From: an uncultured Bacteroidales bacterium
GTDB taxonomy: Bacteria > Bacteroidota > Bacteroidia > Bacteroidales > F082
Reading direction: 5' to 3'
Assembly (NCBI GenBank): GCA_900318085.1
Contig: ONJF01000002.1
Location: forward strand, 124,001-188,000
Length of the DNA stretch: 64,000 bases
A program made the position numbers and the translations under genes. Below are positions 15,903 through 24,323 of this stretch, piece by piece. Within the stretch, counting starts at the first letter, position 1; each line of letters starts with the position of its first letter. The notes under the pieces were generated by a model. The model was not told the origin of the DNA, did no database searches, and saw only the letters and a list, made by a program, of their open reading frames with translations.

Positions 15903-15959
15903 CAAAAGTATTCAAAAGAATTGAAATACGCAAGATGTCAAAAGAAATGTCTATTTTTG
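15903..15959. promoter_or_regulatory. Divergent promoter pair for the S8 peptidase and rbfA
   Basis: Minus strand TACTTTTG (15910-15903) points to the S8 peptidase start 44 bases away. Plus strand TATTTTTG (15952-15959) points to rbfA at 16003. Confidence 0.65.
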
Positions 15960-15969
15960 CAAATCCTTC

Positions 15970-15998
15970 AACTGAATAACTGAACAACTGATAACTGA
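15970..15998 (+). repeat. Four spaced AACTGA copies in the rbfA leader
   Basis: AACTGA occurs at 15970, 15978, 15986 and 15993, i.e. every 7-8 bases, and ends 4 bases before the ATG of rbfA. Confidence 0.6.
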
Positions 15999-16002
15999 TA
16001 CA

Positions 16003-16347
16003 ATGGATAACAAACGATTAGAGAAAGTCAATAAACTGATTCAAAAGGAGTTGAGCGACATTTTCCAAAAGGAATTGAAGCCTGCCGTCCCGATGCTGAT
16101 GATTACCGTGACGCATGTGAGGGTCACCTCTGACCTCGGATATGCCAATGTGTATTTGAGCGTCTTCGGTGTCGATGACAAGAAGAAGGTGGTGGAGGAG
16201 GTAGGTCAAAACGCCAAAGCGATCCGAGGTTTGTTGGGCAACCGGGTGCGCCATCAGATGCGTGTCATCCCCGAGTTGCGCTTCTTTGAGGACGATTCCC
16301 TGGATTATATCGAAAACATTGACAACCTGCTGCATCCCGACCAGTGA
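16003..16347 (+). CDS. rbfA: Ribosome-binding factor A
   Basis: The 114-residue protein is full-length RbfA: KVNKLIQKELSDIFQKE, then the KH-type core MLMITVTHVRVTSDLGYANV, and LGNRVRHQMRVIPELRFFED. It helps 16S rRNA 5'-end maturation during 30S assembly. It overlaps the next gene by 4 bases. Confidence 0.94.
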   Translation: MDNKRLEKVNKLIQKELSDIFQKELKPAVPMLMITVTHVRVTSDLGYANVYLSVFGVDDKKKVVEEVGQNAKAIRGLLGNRVRHQMRVIPELRFFEDDSLDYIENIDNLLHPDQ

Positions 16348-17591
16348 GACTGCCGCTGTTCATAGCAAACCGTTACCTGCTGGCCAAAAAGAGCCACAAC
16401 CTGATTAATATCATCACATGGATTTCCATCCTTGGTATTAGTGTAGGTTCTTTTGCGCTTATTGTGGTGTTGTCGGCCTTCAACGGCTTGGAGAAGGTTA
16501 TCTCTTCGATGAACAATCGCCTAACGCCTGATTTACAAATTGCTACCGTTAAAGGCAAAACCATCGACCTGACCACATTCCCATTGGGCCAACTTAAAGA
16601 TATTCAAGGTGTTGATTATGTGATTCCTACGATTACCGAAGACGCTCTTTTCCGTGCAAACGAGAAACAACATATCGGTCAAGTAAAGGGTGTGGGGTTG
16701 GAATACCAACAGATTGATCGTTTGAACGAGGTCGTTTTTGGTGATACCGATTTGGTGCTTTCCGACGAAGATGAACATTATTTTGCCGTGCCAGGAGCAG
16801 GCGTGGCGTGGTATCTTGGCATCAATGCCTATAACCCCTATGCCATGGTGCGCGTCTATGTGCCCAAGCGCGGCAATGCCTCTTTGATGAGTCTCGAAAA
16901 CAGTTTCAACTCTGATGTGCTGACTGTCCAAAGTGTCTTCTCCACCGAGCAGGAACAAGATGAGAAAATGGTACTCGTACCTTTTGACTGGCTTTCGGAA
17001 CTTCTTGAATACGAGGATAAAGCAAACAATGTAGAGCTTTTCCTCGCCCCTAATGCCGATATTAATAAGGTGAAGAAAGCTGTGGCATTCCTCATAGGTG
17101 ATGACTATGCGGTGAAAAACCAGCAGGAGCAGCAGGAAACCCTGTACAAAATCATGCGTTCCGAGAAGTGGGCAGTCTATGTCATTCTCACTTTCATCTT
17201 GATTTTGGCCACCTTCAATGTGGTAGGATCACTCTCCATGCTGATGATTGACAAGCGTAAAGATACGGAGATCTTAAAGGCCATGGGTGCCGACAACCGG
17301 CTGATTCAGCGAGTGTTCATGAATGAGGGCTTGCTCATCTCGGTGGCTGGAGGTCTCATCGGCTTGCTGTTGGGCGTCATCTTGGTGCTTTTGCAGCAAC
17401 AGTTCGGTTTCGTGAAATTCGGCACGGGAGGCAACTATGTGGTGGATACTTATCCTGTTTTGTTGAAATTGAAAGATGTGCTTTTGATTTTCGCCACGAT
17501 TTTGGTGGTGGGCTGCACTTCGGCTTTTCTTACCGTGCGCCATGCCATGCGGAAATCCGCCGATCAGAAATCAAGGTTAAACGATAGATAA
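16344..17591 (+). CDS. LolC/LolE-like lipoprotein-releasing ABC permease
   Basis: The 415-residue protein has the FtsX/LolCE architecture: one N-terminal transmembrane helix (WISILGISVGSFALIVVLSA), a ~220-residue periplasmic MacB-like domain, then three C-terminal helices (VILTFILILATFNVVGSL; ISVAGGLIGLLLGVILVLL; LLIFATILVVGCTSAFL). The conserved cytoplasmic motif DTEILKAMGADNRLI contacts the ATPase. It probably extracts lipoproteins from the inner membrane. Translation starts at GTG 16344 inside the rbfA stop region. It is followed by a convergent gene with 28 bases of overlap. The partner ATPase (LolD) is not in the window. Confidence 0.86.
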   Translation: MRLPLFIANRYLLAKKSHNLINIITWISILGISVGSFALIVVLSAFNGLEKVISSMNNRLTPDLQIATVKGKTIDLTTFPLGQLKDIQGVDYVIPTITEDALFRANEKQHIGQVKGVGLEYQQIDRLNEVVFGDTDLVLSDEDEHYFAVPGAGVAWYLGINAYNPYAMVRVYVPKRGNASLMSLENSFNSDVLTVQSVFSTEQEQDEKMVLVPFDWLSELLEYEDKANNVELFLAPNADINKVKKAVAFLIGDDYAVKNQQEQQETLYKIMRSEKWAVYVILTFILILATFNVVGSLSMLMIDKRKDTEILKAMGADNRLIQRVFMNEGLLISVAGGLIGLLLGVILVLLQQQFGFVKFGTGGNYVVDTYPVLLKLKDVLLIFATILVVGCTSAFLTVRHAMRKSADQKSRLNDR

Positions 17592-20500
17592 TATCTTGGT
17601 TTCTTGTTGATTTGCCCGTCTTGTATCCCCCAAGCCACATCACCTCTTACGAAATAACCGAAGATACAGGTGCGCAATCCCACTCCGATGCCGCCCACCA
17701 GAGGTTCTTTCATCTCGGTGACAACGATGTCCAAGTTGCCGTCGCTGATGTGTGTGTTGTAGAGTGAGTTGCTCGGGTCGTAAGGGTTCCAGCCTGTCCA
17801 AGCGGTGCCGAGGTCGCCGAAGGCAACGATTTGGAAGTCACGGATGAATTTCATGTTGATGGGTCGATTCATGAAATAGCTGAACACGGGGAATCGTAGT
17901 TCGCTGTTCAACACGACGAAGTTGTTGCCGTTGCGGATGTTCTGGCTGAAGCCGCGCATATTGGTGGCAAGGGTTTGATAGGCATAGTTTTGCGAGTAGT
18001 CGACAGGTGCCCCTTGGTCGAAGGAGGCCAATATCCAGTTGTCGACACCGCCCATGTAGTAGATGAGTTTTTGTTGTCCGAACGAACTGCTGCCCGCGAT
18101 GCGGTTGGCCCAGATGAAGTTGCGGCTGATGCGGGTGTAATGGCGGTAGTCGAAGCCAACGACGATCATGTTGTTGGTGTTGCGCGCAATGCGTTGGTAG
18201 TATTCGGCAAACACTTTGCCACGAGCTCCGACAAGCAGATTGGTCCCGATTTTCTTTGAGTTGTCGTAAACGAGTTCAGCTCTCACTCCGCCCCAGTTTT
18301 CATACCTGTCTTTGTCAGCTAGACTATAGTCATCAATGGCCAAATTGACTCTATGGTCAAGGCGGTAGATAGCTGTGCCACGAAGGCTTAAGATCTCGTT
18401 GAATGGATAGCTCAAGGTATAGAACGCCTCGTTGGTGAAGGTGCGGTAGTAGTAACTTGAGTAATCGTCGGTGACATAGCGGTGTAGGGTGATACTCTTG
18501 TCGAGGCGTTTGCTGTAGTCGCTGAAACGCAGCATGTATTCGTTGTTGGTGAGGCTGGTATTGAGCTTCACGCCGAGTTCTATCTTATAGTCTTCCATCA
18601 GGTCCTTCATCTTGGTGCCTAGGAAGATGTTGAAGCCCGAGTTGAGATAGATGGGGGAGAAGCCGCCGGTGAAGGGTTGGTAGCTGTAGTTCATGCTGGT
18701 GAAGTCGATTTGGCTCATCAGTTCGTCAGCAAAAAGCTCCACATAATAGTTGTTGGGGCGTTGTATGGTGTCTTTCTGCCTCGGTCTTGGTACTTCATCG
18801 ATGCCTTTCACAACTTGAGATGAGTCGTTTCCAAGAGGCCCGCCAATGGCATGTTTGCGACGTGCGAATCGGTAGCTCGATGAGAAACGGTGCTTGGAAA
18901 TGGGCTCCGCTATGGTGTCTTTCTCTTTCTGGATTCGTTCGTCGAGCATCCTCTTTTGGGCGTATGGATTCATCTGCCGGACGGTTTCTTCATGGCCGCG
19001 GAGGATAGGTGACATGAAGAACTTCTCGCCTTTTTGGTCGGCCATCAGTAGGGCGGCTTTGTGGTCGCGAGGCTGGTAGGCATAGTCGATGATGTTGGCA
19101 GAGTAGTCCGTAAGTTGTTCTTTCTTGCCGAAATAGCGGTAATGAACGATGGTGTCGATATGGCTGATGGCGCTATCGAATCGGATTTGGTAAAGGTTAT
19201 AATAGCCGCTGGTGTCGTTGAGATAGAGCAAACTGCCGTCTTTCAATGGCTCTGGCAGTGTGTTGTTGGAGTAACGCTGTTGGGTGAGGTTTTGGAGCAT
19301 GTCACCTTTATTAATATAGTTGTAGGCATAAAGGTCAAACTGCTTGTTTTGGAAGCCGATTTTGTCATCAATTTTCAAAGTGTCGTTGTCGCGGTTTGAA
19401 CTGAACACGATTTGGCGGTCGTCGTATGTGAAGACAGGGCTCAAGTCGGTGTGCCAGTCGTTGGTGATTTGCTCCACCGTGTTCGAAAACAGGTTATAGA
19501 CATAAATGTCGGGTTTGCCCATACGGGTGGCAGCAAGCACAATTTTACGGCTTTTGTGTGCATAAGAGAATGAACTTACCTTTTGAAAATCAAATAGATA
19601 AATATTTGCTTTTTTGCCCGAATTAATGTCCAAGTTATAAAGTTGGATTTTGCCTTCCTCTTCAAGGATGAACGAAAGAATCTCTCCGTTGGGGTGCCAG
19701 GCCAAGAGCGGGAACGATGTGTCGATGTTCTCGTCGGAGCGGTAGCCTGCCTTGAAGAGTTGTTGCCGCTTGCCTGTTTGAAGGTCTTCAAGCCAGAGCC
19801 GTATCTTGCCTTCGTCGTTGCTGACATAGGCGATGTATTTGCCGTTCGGGCTGATGGATGGTTGCGTAAAGGTGCGGTATTTCTTGTACTTCAAGCGCAT
19901 GATATCGGTGGGCTGGTTGACCAAAAGCGTCTCATAGCGTGCTTTGTAAAAGTCGTACCATTCTTCAACCAATGTCTTGTATTCTTTACCCGTGACATAC
20001 AATAGGGCTTTCTTGACATTTTGGGTGTTCTCGGCCAAGGTCATGATGTCGTTGAATGACTTGCTGCCGTATTGTTCGTCGATGAAATTCCAAAACGAGT
20101 AGCCTGCAATAAGTGCATCATCATCGCGCAGATGGTTGATTTTCTTGTAGTTGCCTGATATGATGCCGCGTTGCAATTGGGCTTCCTTATGGCTGTCCCA
20201 GTTGCCGGCGATATAAGTCACCAATCCATCTTGGAACCATTGCGGGATGTTGTAGCGGTAAGAGCTGCGGATTTGTGAGCCGATGCTAATGCCGTTCATC
20301 ACCTGGCTGAACAGCAACCTGGCTATGCCTTCACGGATTTGTGCCTCGAAGTGGGTATAGTCGCCATCAAAGTAAAGGATGACTTTCGACCCGATAATTT
20401 TGGTAATGCCGCCCGTGTTGCCGTTCTCCTCTTCTTCAAGGTTGATGTTGCTTTGCTTGAAGTCGCTCTTGCTGTTGAACACGATGAACTGGATTTTCTT

Positions 20501-20764
20501 TCCGAAACGGCTGCTCAATCGGGTCTCGAGACGCGGGATTTGGTCTTTGGCATATGCTTGAGCATAGCGGGCGAGGTCATCGCCACCTTGGTAGAAATAT
20601 ACGTCGAAATTGTCATTCTTGTAGTATGACCAATGGAAGTCACCCCACTGTACGCGGTTCTTCCCGAACGACATATTCATGCCGTTGTAGAACTGGGCAT
20701 GAGCTGGAAGCATCACCGCCATGAACAGCAACAAGAGAATCGCGTATTTCGTTTTCAATGACAT
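17564..20764 (-). CDS. TolB-like beta-propeller fused to an outer-membrane beta-barrel
   Basis: The 1066-residue protein has a signal peptide (ending LPAHAQ). Residues ~25-290 resemble a peptidase-like or lipoprotein domain (IPQWFQDGLVTYIAGNWD). A WD40/TolB-like propeller spans ~295-600 (FTQPSISPNGKYIAYVSNDE; SPVFTYDDRQIVFSSNRDND). The C-terminal ~370 residues alternate beta strands and end in YYLSFNLDF, typical of an Omp85-like barrel with terminal Phe. It is annotated as TolB-like translocation protein in Bacteroidota as I recall. Its role is unknown, probably in the outer membrane. Confidence 0.83.
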   Translation of the reverse strand: MSLKTKYAILLLLFMAVMLPAHAQFYNGMNMSFGKNRVQWGDFHWSYYKNDNFDVYFYQGGDDLARYAQAYAKDQIPRLETRLSSRFGKKIQFIVFNSKSDFKQSNINLEEEENGNTGGITKIIGSKVILYFDGDYTHFEAQIREGIARLLFSQVMNGISIGSQIRSSYRYNIPQWFQDGLVTYIAGNWDSHKEAQLQRGIISGNYKKINHLRDDDALIAGYSFWNFIDEQYGSKSFNDIMTLAENTQNVKKALLYVTGKEYKTLVEEWYDFYKARYETLLVNQPTDIMRLKYKKYRTFTQPSISPNGKYIAYVSNDEGKIRLWLEDLQTGKRQQLFKAGYRSDENIDTSFPLLAWHPNGEILSFILEEEGKIQLYNLDINSGKKANIYLFDFQKVSSFSYAHKSRKIVLAATRMGKPDIYVYNLFSNTVEQITNDWHTDLSPVFTYDDRQIVFSSNRDNDTLKIDDKIGFQNKQFDLYAYNYINKGDMLQNLTQQRYSNNTLPEPLKDGSLLYLNDTSGYYNLYQIRFDSAISHIDTIVHYRYFGKKEQLTDYSANIIDYAYQPRDHKAALLMADQKGEKFFMSPILRGHEETVRQMNPYAQKRMLDERIQKEKDTIAEPISKHRFSSSYRFARRKHAIGGPLGNDSSQVVKGIDEVPRPRQKDTIQRPNNYYVELFADELMSQIDFTSMNYSYQPFTGGFSPIYLNSGFNIFLGTKMKDLMEDYKIELGVKLNTSLTNNEYMLRFSDYSKRLDKSITLHRYVTDDYSSYYYRTFTNEAFYTLSYPFNEILSLRGTAIYRLDHRVNLAIDDYSLADKDRYENWGGVRAELVYDNSKKIGTNLLVGARGKVFAEYYQRIARNTNNMIVVGFDYRHYTRISRNFIWANRIAGSSSFGQQKLIYYMGGVDNWILASFDQGAPVDYSQNYAYQTLATNMRGFSQNIRNGNNFVVLNSELRFPVFSYFMNRPINMKFIRDFQIVAFGDLGTAWTGWNPYDPSNSLYNTHISDGNLDIVVTEMKEPLVGGIGVGLRTCIFGYFVRGDVAWGIQDGQINKKPRYYLSFNLDF

Positions 20765-20789
20765 TTATATTTAATACCGAATTAGCGGA

Positions 20790-20838
20790 CAAAGATAGGT
20801 AAATTCTTTAGAATACTGCGGAAAAATCCCTACCTTTG
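20790..20838. promoter_or_regulatory. Divergent promoter pair
   Basis: Minus strand TATCTTTG (20797-20790) is 25 bases from the propeller/barrel start. Plus strand TACCTTTG (20831-20838) serves the metallo-hydrolase gene. Confidence 0.65.
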
Positions 20839-20869
20839 CCCCGAAAAACACATGCTACAGTCCCAGAGC

Positions 20870-20897
20870 CCTGAGCCCACCGAAGGGTCGAAGGGCC
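20870..20897. repeat. CCTGAGC-type repeat, family D (leader copy)
   Basis: CCTGAGCCCACCGAAGG continued by GTCGAAGGGCC resembles the family D core CCTGAGCYTGTCGAAGGACC seen at 24698-24723 and 41964-41983. It lies in the leader of the metallo-hydrolase gene, in frame with it. Confidence 0.65.
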
Positions 20898-20914
20898 GCC
20901 TCAAAACAGTTATT

Positions 20915-21556
20915 ATGCTCCAATTCGAACAATTTGTCTTCAACCCTTTCGCGGAAAATACCTATGTCGTATACGATGACAACACTAAAGAGTGTGTCAT
21001 TATCGATCCAGGATGCTCTAATGCTTCTGAAGAAAACGAACTCTTCGGATTCATCGACAGCCATCGCCTCAAGCCGCTAATGGCCATCAATACACATGGC
21101 CATATCGACCATATTGTAGGCAATGCAGCAGTGAAAAAGCGTTACGGCATCGAGGTGGCGGCGCATCCCAATGTGAAAAGCGATTTCCAGCGGTCGCATC
21201 AGCAGGCACAGATGTTTGGGCTGCCTTTTGATGGCGAGAGTGAGTTGCCGGACCGCGACCTTGAAGATGGCGAAATCATCAAGATAGGGGAGAGCACCCT
21301 TGAGGTCATCAGCACGCCAGGCCATGCCATGGGCAGCATTAGTCTTTATGCTATGATGGAAGGCTGGGTCTTCACTGGCGATGCCCTCTTTTGCCGTAGC
21401 ATCGGCCGCACCGACTTCCCCGGTGGCAACTACGAGCAACTCCGTACGAACATCATCGAACGCCTATTCCATTTGCCCGACGACACAGAGGTTTATTCTG
21501 GTCACGGCGAAAGCACCACGATTTTTGACGAAAGAAGATACAATATGTTCCTCTGA
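20915..21556 (+). CDS. Metallo-beta-lactamase-fold hydrolase (glyoxalase II-like)
   Basis: The 213-residue protein has the metal-binding motif THGHIDH, plus PGHAMGS (second His), TGDALF (bridging Asp) and SGHGEST (last His). This is the full set of ligands of the hydroxyacylglutathione hydrolase-like branch. Substrate is not certain; many Bacteroidota members are called only MBL-fold hydrolase. An in-frame upstream ATG at 20852 would add 21 residues made of the family D repeat, so 20915 is preferred. The stop overlaps the next gene's ATG by one base. Confidence 0.9.
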   Translation: MLQFEQFVFNPFAENTYVVYDDNTKECVIIDPGCSNASEENELFGFIDSHRLKPLMAINTHGHIDHIVGNAAVKKRYGIEVAAHPNVKSDFQRSHQQAQMFGLPFDGESELPDRDLEDGEIIKIGESTLEVISTPGHAMGSISLYAMMEGWVFTGDALFCRSIGRTDFPGGNYEQLRTNIIERLFHLPDDTEVYSGHGESTTIFDERRYNMFL

Positions 21557-22980
21557 TGAAAAGGTTGTTGCTCATAGTAGCTTTTTCCCTTTTGTCAAGC
21601 TGGGCCGTTGCCCAAGAGGGTGTCCAAGTTGTGGATAGCCTTGAGAGCCTTTTGTCGAAGCAAAAGGGTAGGGAGCGTATAGAAACCATGCTGGCGCTGT
21701 CAGAAGCGTTTTATGAGTTGTCATTTGACGACTGCATAGCTTGGGGTGAAAAAGCCATAAATGAGGCAAAAAGACAGGGATGTCCCGATTTGGAAGCAGA
21801 TGCCAATTATGCGTTAGGTGAATACTATGGATATCACATTGATCTTGATTTGTCTTATGCATATTTAAAAACTGCTTATGATTTGCATGAGTCGATTGGA
21901 GATGGAGCGAAGGCTTTTGAAGACATTTGGAGGCAAGCATATTTTGAACATGTCTATGGAAATGTTGATACGGCTTTATGTGTGTATGAAAAAGCGCTGA
22001 TTTTGGCTGAACAGAGGAATGATACACTTGGAATAGCAAAAGTTAACTCCAATAAAGCCATCCTGCAATATCAAAAACAACAGTATCAAGAAGCTGAGAG
22101 AACCTTTATAGCAGCAAGAAAGGGTTACGATTTGCTTAATGATAGCATTGTGGTTGTTCATATTGATGCAAATTTGGCTTGTCTTTATATGGAATGGGGT
22201 AAGGCTGCCCAAGCGAAAAGCCTTTTTTTGGATGTCATCCCTAAGTTGGAAGCTGTCAGTGATTATGGTTGGTTGATTATGGTATATAAGAACTATGGGC
22301 AACTGTTTGTGAAAGATTATCACGATTTTGATTCGGCGAGTTATTATTATGGGAAAGCTTATTCCATACTTGAATTGCTGGAGTCAAATGGTATTGGGGT
22401 TGAGGCAAACAGTAAGGTTGATATATTGGTTGAAATGGGGAATGCGTTATATAATAACGACAATTATAAAAAGGCTGAAGGTTGGTATTTAAAAGCATTT
22501 GAATTGGCGGAATCATCATCGTATGCTTCTGGACAGATGATGGCATGCCTTGGATTGGGGATGGTGTATTCTTATCTTTCACAGCCTGTTAAGTCTCTCT
22601 ATTATTTGAATATGATTGATGATTTAGAGTCAAAATCTGGAATCACCATCGCTTATTCTACAATAAAACTACCACTGATTTTGAATTATGCTCGTCTTGG
22701 CAAGTTCGATGAAATGGGGAGTGAGCTTAAAGATTACAAGGAACAATATGATGGCCTCATACGCGAGAACAGTGATCTGTATGACCAAATCAGTTCGCTT
22801 CAAGATGAAACGCAATGGCTTCATTCCAAGTATGAAACCCAAAATACAATAATAGAAACCCTCCAATCCCAACGTGACAAGTATCGTTTGGCATTCTTCG
22901 GTTTGTTGGCTATGGCTATTTTTATCCTTGTCTTGGCGATTGCCTACAAAATTGTTCGGAAAAAACGAGCAAAAGTGTGA
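21556..22980 (+). CDS. Exported TPR protein with C-terminal membrane anchor, no output domain
   Basis: The 474-residue protein has a signal peptide (FSLLSSWAVAQ) and eight or so tetratricopeptide-like helical pairs (~residues 40-380). A coiled-coil segment (~395-445, EETQW/LQSQRDKY region) is followed by one transmembrane helix (LAFFGLLAMAIFILVLAIAY) and a short basic tail (KIVRKKRAKV). This matches the periplasmic half of Bacteroidota TPR-TM-regulator proteins, but no histidine kinase, LuxR or HTH domain follows the helix. It may be a truncated sensor or a scaffold. The DNA from ~21.8 to 22.9 kb is visibly more AT-rich than its neighbours. Confidence 0.8.
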   Translation: MKRLLLIVAFSLLSSWAVAQEGVQVVDSLESLLSKQKGRERIETMLALSEAFYELSFDDCIAWGEKAINEAKRQGCPDLEADANYALGEYYGYHIDLDLSYAYLKTAYDLHESIGDGAKAFEDIWRQAYFEHVYGNVDTALCVYEKALILAEQRNDTLGIAKVNSNKAILQYQKQQYQEAERTFIAARKGYDLLNDSIVVVHIDANLACLYMEWGKAAQAKSLFLDVIPKLEAVSDYGWLIMVYKNYGQLFVKDYHDFDSASYYYGKAYSILELLESNGIGVEANSKVDILVEMGNALYNNDNYKKAEGWYLKAFELAESSSYASGQMMACLGLGMVYSYLSQPVKSLYYLNMIDDLESKSGITIAYSTIKLPLILNYARLGKFDEMGSELKDYKEQYDGLIRENSDLYDQISSLQDETQWLHSKYETQNTIIETLQSQRDKYRLAFFGLLAMAIFILVLAIAYKIVRKKRAKV

Positions 22981-23018
22981 AGTCATGAAATAAAACCCTA
23001 AATTTGCACGAATTTTTG

Positions 23019-23039
23019 AATCTTAAATCTTAAATCTTA
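23019..23039 (+). repeat. Three tandem AATCTTA heptamers before rocD
   Basis: Exact units at 23019, 23026 and 23033, followed by a degenerate AATACTA at 23040. The array ends just before the rocD start at 23051. Confidence 0.75.
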
Positions 23040-23050
23040 AATACTAAATC

Positions 23051-24283
23051 ATGATCGAGAAAATCACATCATCACAACAAGCTATGGACCTGGAAGCCAA
23101 GTACGGTGCCCATAACTATCACCCGCTGCCGGTCGTCCTCGCCAAGGGTAAGGGCGCCAAGGTGTGGGACGTCGAAGGCAAAGAGTATTTCGACTTCCTG
23201 TCGGCTTATTCCGCAGTCAACCAAGGCCACTGCCACCCGAAAATCATCAAGGCTATGACCGACCAGGCTGAGCGCCTCACCCTCAGCAGCCGCGCCTTCT
23301 ATAACGACGCACTCGGCGTGTGGGAGAAATATGTGACCGAATACTTTGGCTATGACAAGGTGCTGCCTATGAACTCGGGCGCCGAAGCCGATGAGACAGG
23401 TCTGAAACTTGCCCGCCGTTGGGGTGTCGTCAAGAAGGGTATTCCTAATGACAAGGTGAAAATCGTTTGCTGCGAAGGCAACTTCCACGGCCGTACCATC
23501 ACCATCATCACGATGAGTAACGACCCCGAGTCATATGCCAACTATGGTCCTATGACTCCTGGTTTCATCCGCATCCCTTACAACGACCCCGATGCTCTGG
23601 AGCAAGTACTGGCCAAGGAAGGCAAGGAAATCGCTGGTTTCCTGCTGGAGCCCATCCAAGGTGAGGCTGGTGTCTATGTGCCGGACGATGGCTACCTGAA
23701 GAAGTGCTATGATATCTGCAAGAAGTACAATGTGCTGTTCATGGCCGACGAGGTGCAGTGCGGTATCGCACGTACGGGTAAGATGCTGGCTTGCGACCAC
23801 GAAGGCGTGCGCCCCGACATCCTCATCCTAGGCAAGGCCCTCGGTGGTGGTGTGGTGCCGGTCTCCTGCGTGTTGGCCGATGACGACATCATGCTGAACA
23901 TCAAGCCTGGTGAGCACGGCTCGACCTTCGGTGGTAACCCGATTGCTGCCCGCGTGTCCATCGCCGCCCTTGAGGTCATCAAGGAAGAGCACCTGATGGA
24001 AAACGCTGAGCGTCTTGGTAAGATCTTCCGTGAGGAAATCGGTAAGATCAAGAGCCCGATGATTGAGAAGGTGCGTGGTAAAGGTCTGTTGAACGCTGTC
24101 ATCATCAAGCCCAAAGACGGTAAGGAAGCTTGGGATGTGTGCTTGAAGATGCGTGACCTCGGCCTGCTGGCCAAGCCTACCCATCAGCACATCATCCGAT
24201 TCGCCCCGCCCTTGGTCATCACCGAAGCCGAGCTCCGCGAAGCCATCGAAATCATCAAGAAGGCCATCGCCTCGTTCGAATGA
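23051..24283 (+). CDS. rocD: Ornithine--oxo-acid aminotransferase
   Basis: The 410-residue protein is a class III PLP aminotransferase matching ornithine aminotransferase along its length: [20 protein letters not shown], the phosphate-binding NSGAEADE (usual form NSGAEAVE), [12 protein letters not shown], the cofactor Asp in [14 protein letters not shown], and the Schiff-base Lys in [14 protein letters not shown]. It converts ornithine plus 2-oxoglutarate to glutamate semialdehyde, linking arginine and proline metabolism. Its codon use is strongly biased to C/G-ending codons, suggesting high expression. It has its own downstream terminator. Confidence 0.94.
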   Translation: MIEKITSSQQAMDLEAKYGAHNYHPLPVVLAKGKGAKVWDVEGKEYFDFLSAYSAVNQGHCHPKIIKAMTDQAERLTLSSRAFYNDALGVWEKYVTEYFGYDKVLPMNSGAEADETGLKLARRWGVVKKGIPNDKVKIVCCEGNFHGRTITIITMSNDPESYANYGPMTPGFIRIPYNDPDALEQVLAKEGKEIAGFLLEPIQGEAGVYVPDDGYLKKCYDICKKYNVLFMADEVQCGIARTGKMLACDHEGVRPDILILGKALGGGVVPVSCVLADDDIMLNIKPGEHGSTFGGNPIAARVSIAALEVIKEEHLMENAERLGKIFREEIGKIKSPMIEKVRGKGLLNAVIIKPKDGKEAWDVCLKMRDLGLLAKPTHQHIIRFAPPLVITEAELREAIEIIKKAIASFE

Positions 24284-24295
24284 TGAAACGAATGA

Positions 24296-24323
24296 AAAAG
24301 CCCACCGATCGGTGGGCTTTTTT
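24296..24323. terminator. Bidirectional terminator between rocD and dus
   Basis: AAAAAGCCCACC and GGTGGGCTTTTTT are perfectly inverted around GATC. The stem has A-run and T-run on opposite sides, so it can stop transcription from both directions. Its last bases overlap the dus stop codon. Confidence 0.88.

Noticed and set aside
20852-20914. N-terminal extension of the metallo-hydrolase from ATG 20852
   Set aside because: The added residues come from a family D repeat in the leader. It cannot be fully excluded, because similar repeats are translated in dus.
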